A DNA stretch of 64,000 bases from positions 69,789,414 through 69,853,413 of the forward strand of contig CP141126.1 in assembly GCA_035236585.1 (NCBI GenBank), in the 5' to 3' direction. The notes beneath the pieces are model-generated. The model had not been told where the DNA came from. It made no database searches and was given only the letters and a program-made list of their open reading frames with translations. The position numbers and the translations under genes are program-made. Shown here one piece after another: positions 24,238-33,938 of this stretch (within the stretch, counting starts at the first letter, position 1; each line of letters starts with the position of its first letter). The stretch is from Warburgia ugandensis. Taxonomy: Eukaryota; Streptophyta; Magnoliopsida; Canellales; Canellaceae.

Positions 24238-26868
24238 TGTAATGACTCCAATTTTTGTCATATTAAAATCCAATGAAAAGTTCAGTTTTGAAGATAAGGG
24301 CATTTTGGTCATTTCACTAGTTTCCTTGACTGAACCCAAAAGCATGGTCCTGAAAATAGTACCATTAGATGTGTCTCGGAAAAAGGAATCCAACAAGACC
24401 AAAATCACCCAAAACGGAGTTAAAATGAGCAAGTTATGGCCCTTTGAAGTTCAGGGGCAAAATTATAATTTTCACAAAAACGGATTTAACTGCAAAACAC
24501 AGGAGCTCGTTTTGATACGGGCACCCTTCATCTTCCACCTCCTAGAGAGTTCTAGAATGGCAGTGATTGGAGGAGAAATCACGGTCATTCTGGAGGTTTC
24601 TCCATTGCCATTCAAAGGCAGTGAGAGCCCCCTCCAGAACCCTCTCATAGCTCTATAAATAGAGCTCTTCGGCACCTCTAATGGAAGCCCAAAAGGTTGG
24701 ACAAAACCATTGTGGAGGAGTGAACTAGAGGGGAAAACAAGGAGAAAAACCCAACAACAGCCAGGTATGCCCAAGATCCCTCAAAACCCATCTCCACCAT
24801 AGTTCTAGGATCAATTTCCCTAAGTTTTTGCATGAAAAACCATGCAAAAAGGAGCACTGAAGACTCACCAAGGACCCAGGGACGTTCCCTGGGCCACACT
24901 GGTTCGATAGGGTCGAACTAGCGTGTCCTGAGGATGCCCTGATTCCCCAACGAACAGGACGTTCCAGTCGGAATGTCACATGTCGACCCAGTTTGAAAAA
25001 CCAAACGGGCATGTCCATGGATGCGCCTGCAAAAGAGAAAGAGAGGCGGGAAAACCCGGCGCATCTGCAGACACGCCCGCTGAGACGAATGCCACAGACG
25101 GGTACTGCACTAGCGATGCGGGTTTTCTCGTTTCTTAAGGAAGTCGGGGCGCACGACGCAGACGCGCAGTGCCCTAGCATTCCGACTTTTCATTCTTGAG
25201 ACCCTTATGTACGTGTGACACTAAAACGCTTATAACTTGAGATCTACAGCTTCGATTGAGGCGCCGTAAAAAGCGTTGTGTCTGTATCAACGACGCGGAC
25301 ACACCCAAACTATAAAATCCCTGATCAAGGCTCAATCAAAGATAGGCATGACCCTTAGAATAGGATGGTGGTGCATGGCCGCTAGACCTTTGGGAAACTG
25401 ATAATACCAAGGCCCAATTAGGACCTTGGGACACCCATAGGCATAGGGATGGACCCCTAATGCCTAAGTAATAAGACCAACTACCCTAAAACCAATAAAA
25501 GATGGGCCAAACTAACCTTGATTCCCCAAACCATGTTCAGGAGCGTACGAGGACAAATGGGTTAGCGCAACCTAGTCAGGTAGGTGCTCAATCACTACTA
25601 GATTCTTCTAAAAGAACTATTATTTTTTTGAGAACACATGTTTTAAGTATATGACTTGCTTAGCATGACTTAATTCAGCATGCATGTGATAAATGCTTTA
25701 TGCATGTACATGCTTTGTATATACATTTTGCATAGATATGTTTTGTAAACTATTGCATACATTGCATGATTTATGAGCATTATGTTCTTGCAAAGATTGC
25801 GTGTCCTTGCGGGTTGCAAAAAGACGCCAAGCAGTTATGAGGGACCGAAAGAGGACAAGTTTTGAAAAGAGGTTTTTGGCTTATTTGATCTTATGTGATT
25901 TGGGCTAGTAAGCCTGTGGGTGCTATGCCGAGGGGTCTAGGTTGGCCACCCAGCCTCTACCACTACTAGGTGGAATGGGTACCACGCCCAAAAAAGGGCA
26001 TGTCCCTACATCGACTGCATATGGTATAGGGGGCTACCACTGGTGTCACGGCACCAGGTCAATGTGTCATATGCCCCGTGGAGGCTATGACACTATGTCC
26101 TCAGGTACCCGGGGACCACACGGCGGTGAGGTCGTGGGCATAGTTGGACCCTATGGTTTATGGACTTATTTGCATTGCATATGGCATGATATGGGGTTGG
26201 TCGACCATACCATACTAGAGATCCATGAGTTGGATTCAATGAAGCATCTTATGCATATCATAATGTTATGATATATATATATATATGTATATGATACTTT
26301 CGATTTTGGATTATGTGATCCTTTAAATCGTTAGTATTTCAGTTTGACAATGGATTTTTATCGATATTGAACTTGAGTATTCAGACATGCACATGTTTTG
26401 GAAAGAGCATATGATTTTAAAACATTGCATGCATTATAAAACTAGTAGTGATAGACTCCTACTGAGTATAGTATATACTCACCCTATCCGTAACATTTTT
26501 CAGGATAATTCCATCCACAAGTAGAGGACATCTATGTTAGTGCTACAAGCAAGTGAATCAAAAGGGAAACAATTATGCATGTAAGTAAACTCTCAACCCT
26601 TTGGACATGTATTTATTTACATTTGGGCTGTGTGTTGTGACTGGAAAGACCTGGGGAAAAACATTTATGATTTTTTGAAGTTTTTCAACAACTACTTTGA
26701 TTGTTGTGAAAGCAAATGACACTTGGGGTTTTCAAAATGAGTTTAAAACTAAAGATTTTCTGCTACATTGCATGGTTTTTATAAAATGGTTTTCAAATAG
26801 GGATGCATCCCGCCTTAGGAGATTAGATATTGCATTTAAAAATGCATGAGAAAACCCAGGTCGTCACA
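24238..26868 (+). repeat. Element B 5' LTR (2631 bp)
   Basis: Starts TGTAATGACTCCAATTTTT and ends AGGTCGTCACA, then the primer site. GC-rich between about 24750 and 25200, AT-rich beyond. An AT microsatellite lies near 26270-26290 and differs in length from the solo copy in duplication copy 2. Confidence 0.93.
24654..24661 (+). promoter_or_regulatory. Palindromic TATA box, element B 5' LTR
   Basis: TATAAATA sits inside the perfect inverted repeat AGCTCTA-TAAA-TAGAGCT (24649-24666). The same arrangement is seen in other family-B LTRs here, with weaker arms in the minus-strand subfamily. Confidence 0.65.
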
Positions 26869-26870
26869 GT

Positions 26871-26882
26871 TGGTATCAGAGC
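26871..26882 (+). other. Element B primer binding site
   Basis: TGGTATCAGAGC two bases after the 5' LTR, complementary to plant initiator methionine tRNA. Confidence 0.9.
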
Positions 26883-29800
26883 CCAGGTTTTATCCTTTCA
26901 CAGGCAGTCCAACAGGTCCAAGGGTCATAGACAATAGAGAAAATCAAGAAGAAGAAGAAAAAAAAAAAAATTTTGAAGTAGTAGAGATGACTACTTCTAT
27001 TTGAAGATTACAATATTAATGCTCAAGGCATTTCACCATAAACACATAGGTGAAAAAGGAGATAGTCCTAGAAAATACTTAGATATTGGATTGCTTGAAT
27101 CCTATCAAAATCATGGGAAATAAGAATTGTTGTGTAGTGGTGCAAAGATGAAATCTCATATAAGGATCATATTATGATGAGAATGAATGAATGAAGATGA
27201 TTAATGGACTTATTAGTAGATAGTGTTGACCTGCAATAAAGTAATCTCATCAAAGGTAAGAAAATTGAAGAACTTAGATGGCTATCTTACCATCATAAAG
27301 AATATCAGAATATGAGCACATTATCATAAGGGATATGATATGAGTATGATAAGAGATATAAGAGACGGACTTTGAGAAGAATTTTGATGATAATCTAAGA
27401 GGGATAAGGATGCAAGATAATATTAGGGGATGACTACGACTCGTACTAGATTACAAAGGAATAGATCCTGAAAGACTTAGCTCAGTTTTGGATACCTTAA
27501 TTGAAGTCTCATGAAAAGTGAAGTGATATCAAATAATAACTACTTGAGTATTATGGAGCAAATCAGAAGATGTATACAAGTGACATATTATGAGGAATAT
27601 AACACGAATAAGATAGGGAACTATATTCGACAGTGTTACAAAAAGATTCTGACAATAATATTGGGGATGATAGATCTGTGAATAATAGATCGATCCTAAC
27701 ATGAAAAGTATAGCATGACCAAAACGTCATGCCATTATTAAGACATGGTATGAATTTTGATTAAGGCTATAGGCAATTGAGGATTTCAATGATCTTAAGA
27801 CAGTTTAGAATTTCTGAGAAGCATTCAGTTTATCATATATGTTACTTAAAGAAATAAATGAAGTATCAAATATATGCAACAACGCATATAGAGACATTGA
27901 TCCAGGAAGACCACATGAATATTGAAGAAAAGAGAGAAAGAGATAGAAATGTAACTATAAGTAGTCGATGAATATTGAATATTCAAAAGAAGGAAATCAT
28001 GACCTTATAAAGATACATACAAATCTTGAAGATAACCAATCAACTTCAAAGGAATAATAATAGTTGAGTTGGCAATGATACGTATAATAGAGAAAAAGCA
28101 TATGGGATTTAAGACTTTGAGTAGAATATCGAATTTCAGGAGATTATGTGATAAGAAATTTTCAAAGAATTTCAGGAGATTATGTGACAAGAAATTTTTA
28201 AAGAAGAATGGCGACCAACTAGAAGTTAAACTTCTACAAATGGGTTGATATCAATTAGATTCTTATCAAATCCATTAGCTTATGGGGAACACCAATGGAT
28301 ATAGTCCATAAAAAGGAAAATTTGGTGATATCCCACCTTGCCAATAAAGGAATTAAGCCAGGAACAATGACTTGTCCATTTAGCAAGTAGGGTACCACCA
28401 AGGATCAAATTGAGGCCTTGCTATCATAGATTGGAGGAGCAAAAATCTTAAGACCATTATTTAGTAATTACCTTTAGACTGCTGTTGACTAAATAAAGGT
28501 ATCCCACGCTAATTAATCAGGTATGTTAGTGTCTATGAGGTAGTAGTTGAAGTTATATACTCAGAGGGATGTTATAAGTCTTTAGACTTGAGTTTTCCTT
28601 GAAGGGAAAACAACTTGTTAGACTAAGTCAATTGAGGGTATGAGGTCAGTTAATAAATACAGTAACAACTGAGACAGAAGAGCAATCTCCACCAATAAGA
28701 CAAACTTTTCCAAACCCGAATAGATACCATGATAAACCATAGAAATTACTTTGGGTCGAAAAGATGCTGATGACTTAGATTAAAAAGAAAGGTAGACAAG
28801 TACCGATCACCTTAGAGAACCTTGAGCTTACGACAAGGATATATCTGGACAGAAATCAATAGCTAATCAAATAAAGTCTTTCTATATGTCTACCTGAGTG
28901 TTTTTCAAATTTGATGATTTAGTAGCTTCAACATAACTTGATGAAGTAGTTATTGAATGAGAACTGCTATTATAAGCTAAGTATGAGAAGGCACTTGAAA
29001 GATAAAATAAGGAGGCACTTGAAAAATAAAATTTGATTTGAGGAATTGAGAAAATCACTACTTATACCTCCTGATAATATAGACTGCATGATTGACAATA
29101 AAGCCCTGACAAAAGATTGAACAATATATTGACATAGGGAATGGAAGTAGAAAAGGTGAGATGGCTAGCACATTATAAGGTGAAGATTTAATATTACGTT
29201 ACCTTTAGACAAATAGTTAGTTGTTATCAGCGTATACCAAGTACAAAAAAATCAATTAAAGGAATTTCTTAAGGACTAACCCTACTAGATTGAGTATAGA
29301 ACTTTTGAACTAGAAGGTAACGAAGAAAACCATCAAGCAAAGAAAGGACAAAGTGGATGGTGACAAAGGATTCAACCATGACCTAGTAAGGGTATCTGGT
29401 GATAAATAAGTGACTTTTTGCTTTGCATAAATAGGAACATTATTAACACTCCTAATGACAAATTGATGAGAATAGTGAGATAGGCTTCTAGATGAGAACA
29501 TATGACCCATGATGATGAATCGACCATTAACATTTGACATGAGTTTGGATAAGATCCTCACAGAGAAAAGCGTTTAATGAATTCAATAATTATGAAATTG
29601 GATATGGAGTTAGGACATTTTACTTTTAGTATATGATAAGGTCCTCGATGGAAGATGCTACTAATTGGCTTTCATTTTCGAATGTAACCTTGGTCAAGGA
29701 AATCAAGTCACATATGGAAAATGACAAGACAGTTGAAATTCAAAGTTAAGTAAGAGTTTGGCTATAAAGCAAATGATACCATATCAGTTATTGAAGTATC

Positions 29801-30290
29801 TTGGAGAGAAATATAAGAAGCAAAGTTAGACACAATAGAAAGAAGGTAACTTTTTTTGGGCTTGTGGATGATGAAGGAGATCACTAGATAAAAGGGATTA
29901 TCGTATGATATTCGAAATGAAATAGGAGAAATAAGATAATATGATCTTGAAAGAAGTATATACATGAACAAAGAAGCATGATCTTACGAGGAGACTATCT
30001 TATACATGATGAGATAAATATAGGAATCTAAGGAATTCAAGATAGATGAAGTACCGCTAGAAAACAATATTATTAAAATTGGCACGTATGAGAGTATGGC
30101 ACTGCATTAGAGTACGCAGCAAAAGCGGTCCTTATAGGTAAAGCCTTGTGGGAAGGACAATAGAAATGACAAATTGAGGATGACCCTAGATTTGATTCCT
30201 AAGGGGGAGAATGCATCCACCAAGAAATCATCTAAGAGACAAATACCTGGAAGATGATCATTTATGGAATTTCAAGGACGAAATTCTTTT
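26883..30290 (+). other. Element B interior, non-coding
   Basis: About 3.4 kb with no domain-bearing frame. Many blocks match element A's interior, plus about 0.6 kb of extra sequence (roughly 27600-28180). A short direct duplication around AATTTCAGGAGATTATGTGA (near 28131 and 28167) is visible. An A-rich run lies near 26950-26972. Confidence 0.7.
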
Positions 30291-30296
30291 AAGGGG
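30291..30296 (+). other. Element B polypurine tract
   Basis: AAGGGG preceded by GACGAAATTCTTTT, the same arrangement as in element A, seven bases before the 3' LTR. Confidence 0.75.
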
Positions 30297-30303
30297 CTAA
30301 TAA

Positions 30304-31673
30304 TGTAATGACTCCAATTTTTGTAATATTAAAATCCCATGAAAAGTTCAGTTTTGAAGATAAGGGCATTTTGGTCATTTCACTAGTTGCCTTGACTGAA
30401 CCCAGAAACTTGGTCCTAACAATGGTACCATTAGATGCGTCTCGAAAAAAGGAATCCAACAAGACCAAAATCACCCAAAACGGAGTTAAGATGAGCAAGT
30501 TATGGCCCTTTGAAGTTCAGGGGCAAGACTTTAATTTTTACAAAAATGGATTTAACTGCAAAACACAGGGGCCCGTTTTGATACGGGCACCCTTCATCTT
30601 CCACCTCCCAGAGAGTCCTAGAACGGTGATGATTGGAAGAGAAATCACCATCATTCTGGAGGTTTCTCCACCGCCATTCAAAGGCAGTGACAGCTCTCTC
30701 CAGAACCCTCTCATAGCTCTATAAATAGAGCTCTTGGGCACCTCTAATGGCAGCCCAAAAGGTTGGAGAAAACCATTGTGGAGGAGTGACCTAGAGGGAA
30801 AAACAAGGAGAAAAACCCAGCAACGAGCCAGGTATGCCCAAGATCCCTCAAAACCCATCTCCACCATAGTTCTAGGATCAATTTCCCTAGGTTTTTGCAT
30901 GAAAAACCATGCAAAAAGGAGCCCTGGAGACTCACCAAGGACCCAGGGACGTTCCTTGGGCCGCACTGGTTCGACAGGGGTGTCCTGAGGATGGCCCGGT
31001 TCCCCAACGAATAGGACGTTCCAGTCGGAACGTCACACGTCGGCCCAGTTTGAAAAACCAAACGGGCGTGTCCATGGATGCGCCCGCAAAAGAGAAAGCG
31101 AGGCGGGAAAACCCGGCGCATCTGCAGACGCGCCCACTGAGGCGAACGCCGTAGACGCGTAGCATGCTAGCGATGCGGGTTTTCTCGTTTCTTAAGGAAG
31201 TCGGGGGGCATGACGCAGACGCGCAGCGCCCTAGCATTCCGACTTTTCATTCTTGAGACCCTTATGTACGTGTGACACTAAAACACTTATAACTTGAGAT
31301 CTAGAGCTTCGATTGAGGCACCGCAAAAGGCATTATGTCCATATCGACGATGCGGACACACCCAAACTATAAAATCCCTGATCAAGGCTCAATCAAAGAT
31401 AGGCATGACCCTTATAATAGGATGGTGGCGCGTGGCCGCTAGACCTTTGGAAAACTGATAATACCAAGCCCCAATTAGGACCTTGGGACACCCATAGGCA
31501 TAGGGATGGACCCCTAATGCCTAAGTAATAAGACCAACTACCCTAAAACCAATAAAAGATGGGCCAAACTAACCTTGAGTCCCCAAACCATGTTCAGGAG
31601 CATACGAGGACAAATGGGTTAGCACAACCTAGTCAGGTAGGTGCTCAATCACTACTAGATTCTTCTAAAAGAA
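30304..31673 (+). repeat. Element B 3' LTR, 5' 1.37 kb only
   Basis: Matches the first half of the 5' LTR, including TATAAATA at 30720-30727, then stops at the duplication joint. The remainder of the LTR is replaced by the tail of an element-A LTR. Confidence 0.92.
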
Positions 31674-32146
31674 CATATGATTTTAAACGTTACATACATT
31701 GCAAAACTAGTAGTGATAGACTCCTACTGAGTATAGTATATACTCACCCTATCCTTAACATTTTTTAGGATAGTTCCACTTACAAATAGAAGACGCCTCA
31801 GGAGATATTAGTGCTACGAGCAAGTGAATAAACAAAGGAGACAACTATACATGTGAGTAAACTCTCTACCCTTTGGACATGTATTTGTATTTATTTACAG
31901 TTGGGCTGTGTCTTTGTGTTGGATAGACCTGGGGAAAAACATTTATGATTTCTAAAGTTTTTCAAAAACTACTTTGATTGTTGTGAAAGCAAATGACACT
32001 CGGGATTTTCAAAATGAGTTTAAAGCTAAAGATTTTTCGCTGCATTGCATGGTTTTTATAAAATGGTTTTCAAAAAAGGGATGCATCCAGCCTTAGGAAA
32101 TTAGATATTGCATTTACAAATGCATGAGAAAACCCTGGTCGTCACA

Positions 32147-32991
32147 TAGCAATAGTCTGATGAAAATTTCTTTTAGCAACATTAATGTTAAACAAAGTGT
32201 ATTTAATGTCGATTATCAGCATCAAGACTTTAATGACTCCTTAATCAACATGATTAATGACCTAATTCTAGAATCTTTTCCACCATTGTCTATCTTAGAT
32301 CAACTCAAGGCATGTTTTCACATTTTAGTCCATATTTCGACATAGATAGATCCACAAATGAAGTGAATGCTTCATAGATGTTGCACCAATCAAGGACACC
32401 TCTAAATGGAGACCTCTAGTGGAATCTCTTCCCCTGTCCAAATTTATTCATGCACGTTCTGTTGACAAACCACCTACTCTGGTTCTAAAACCATTGTCTC
32501 ATAATATCAAATACTCTAACATGGATCAAATGACTACTTGTGTCTCATCATTTCTTGATATCTCAATCATGTATAGGAAGGAAACCTACATAATTTCTAC
32601 ATGAAAATAAGTTAGCTTTAGCCTGGACTATAGCAGACAGCAAAGGGATGCCTATTGTGTATATGCATAAAATTCATCTCAAAGAGAATGTTAAAGCATA
32701 TAGTATACCATATTTTTTATAGCACTTGGTTCATCCCAATTCAAGTTGTATCCAAGAAATTGAATTACAATATTCTGTAATGAAGAAAGATCACTTGGTC
32801 CATCACGAAGAAAGATCACTTTCCTCTTCCTTTCATTGACTAGATGCTAGAAAGGTTAGGCGGCCATAAATATTATTGCTTTGTTGATGGTTATTTTAGG
32901 TAAAAATTTTTTTATAAAAATGCCATAACATTTTGGCATTTTTACAAAACAAAATCCAATATATTTTATTTTTTACAAGTTTGCCATTAAA
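32147..32991 (+). repeat. Array unit 3, duplicate copy
   Basis: Second copy of 22447-23290: an Athila PR-RT piece to about 32902, then 89 bp of Mutator-like end. It stops at the left LINE2 target site AAGTTTGCCATTAAA (32977-32991). Confidence 0.88.
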
Positions 32992-33042
32992 ACTCTGCCA
33001 ATGCTGGTCCCAAGCCCGGATAGAAAAGGAGGAGGGTCTTGC

Positions 33043-33404
33043 GTCAGGTGCCAGTCGGCAAGGGGAAAGTTGAAGATGATTCTATTATTTCTTTCTTACA
33101 AATGAATATGCATTTGTATATTAGTTTGTGTGGAAGAAATTAGAATCATCTATAGCTTCTTAAAAGATGGCAACCCTTATGTCAGGTAGCCAGCTGGCAA
33201 GGGGGAAGTTGAAGATGATTCTATGATTTCTTTCTTACAAATAAATATGCATTTGTATATTAGTTTGTGAGGAAGAAATGAAAATCATCTTCAGCTTCAT
33301 AAAATATGGCCACCCTTGTGTCAGGTAGCCAGCCGGCAAGGGTGAAGCTGAAGATGATTTTAATGAAAATCATCTTCAGCTTTTTAAAAACTAAGGCAAC
33401 CCCA
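33043..33404 (+). repeat. LINE2 5' UTR tandem hairpin repeats
   Basis: Units start GTCAGG at 33043, 33181 and 33320 (periods 138 and 139 bp; the third is short). Each holds an inverted repeat based on GAAGATGATT...AATCATCTTC. In the third the arms are perfect: AGCTGAAGATGATTTT (33346-33361), a 4-base loop, and its complement (33366-33381). The copy at 23342-23703 is the same. These may act as a promoter or RNA-structure module, or may be a small inverted-repeat insertion that was duplicated. Confidence 0.8.
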
Positions 33405-33411
33405 ACATGAC

Positions 33412-33938
33412 ATGAATCGAAAACTAAAATTTACTCAAGCTAGGGCGTTCCCCATAAGCAACGTGCTGCATCGGATCCCGGATGTGGTGAAAAATAAGCA
33501 AGGGTTGCTAGGGAGTTCTCTTAGAAGTGATGAGCTACATCGGATCCCAAGTGTTGTGAAAAGTAGACATGGGTTCATACCATGGAGGTCGAGAAAGGCA
33601 ATAATAAATAGGGTATCTCCAAAGCATAAGATTCGCATCGCTACATGGAATATAGGGACACTGACAGATAAGAGTTTGGAGTTAGTAGACAGGATGAAAC
33701 GTAGGAGAGTCAACATCGCTTGTATCCAAGAAACCAAGTGGAAAGGGATTAAAGCTAGAGAAATAGATGGGTATAAATTATGGTACGTAGGAAAGGAAAA
33801 TAATAGAAATGACGTAGGAATAATAGTGGATAAGGAATTAAAGGATAAAGTTGTGGATGTTAAAAGAATCAATGATAGAATTATAATAATAAAAATGATT
33901 CCAAGAGAGCAGATTATAAATATTATAAGTGCATATGC
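33412..33938 (+). pseudogene. LINE2 endonuclease, N-terminal part
   Basis: ATG at 33412 starts MNRKLKF, about 8 bp after the hairpin repeats. Blocks IATWNIGTL, IQETKWKG and VGIIVDKELKDKVVD match APE endonucleases of RTE LINEs. The LTR inserted after TATGC (33934-33938) separates it from the rest at 36572. The open frame runs on by chance to 34338 inside the LTR. Confidence 0.88.

Larger units (their letters stand above)
21973..26868 (+). repeat. Segmental duplication, copy 1
   Basis: This stretch and 31674-36566 align at a fixed offset of 9701 bp through the LINE part: tail of element A 3' LTR, unit-3 flank, LINE2 5' part, then a family-B LTR. By eye they differ by about 1 percent in the flank and LINE, far less than the array units differ from one another. 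The duplication is therefore recent. The whole copy-1 segment runs to about 31673, including the interior of element B. Confidence 0.93.
24238..31673 (+). mobile_element. Element B: gypsy-type LTR element, 3' LTR cut by duplication joint
   Basis: A 5' LTR (24238-26868), primer site, 3.4-kb interior without coding domains, polypurine tract and the first 1370 bp of a 3' LTR. It is inserted in the LINE2 endonuclease with target site TATGC. It ends not at its own 3' target copy but at a joint to element-A LTR sequence. Interior and termini resemble element A, so it too is non-autonomous and LARD-like. By eye its two LTRs differ by about 3-4 percent, younger than element A. Confidence 0.9.

Noticed and set aside
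23711-24658. A 315-codon host gene with an endonuclease domain
   Set aside because: The first 175 codons are the RTE LINE endonuclease, and the rest is LTR sequence beyond a target-site duplication. No host gene is involved.
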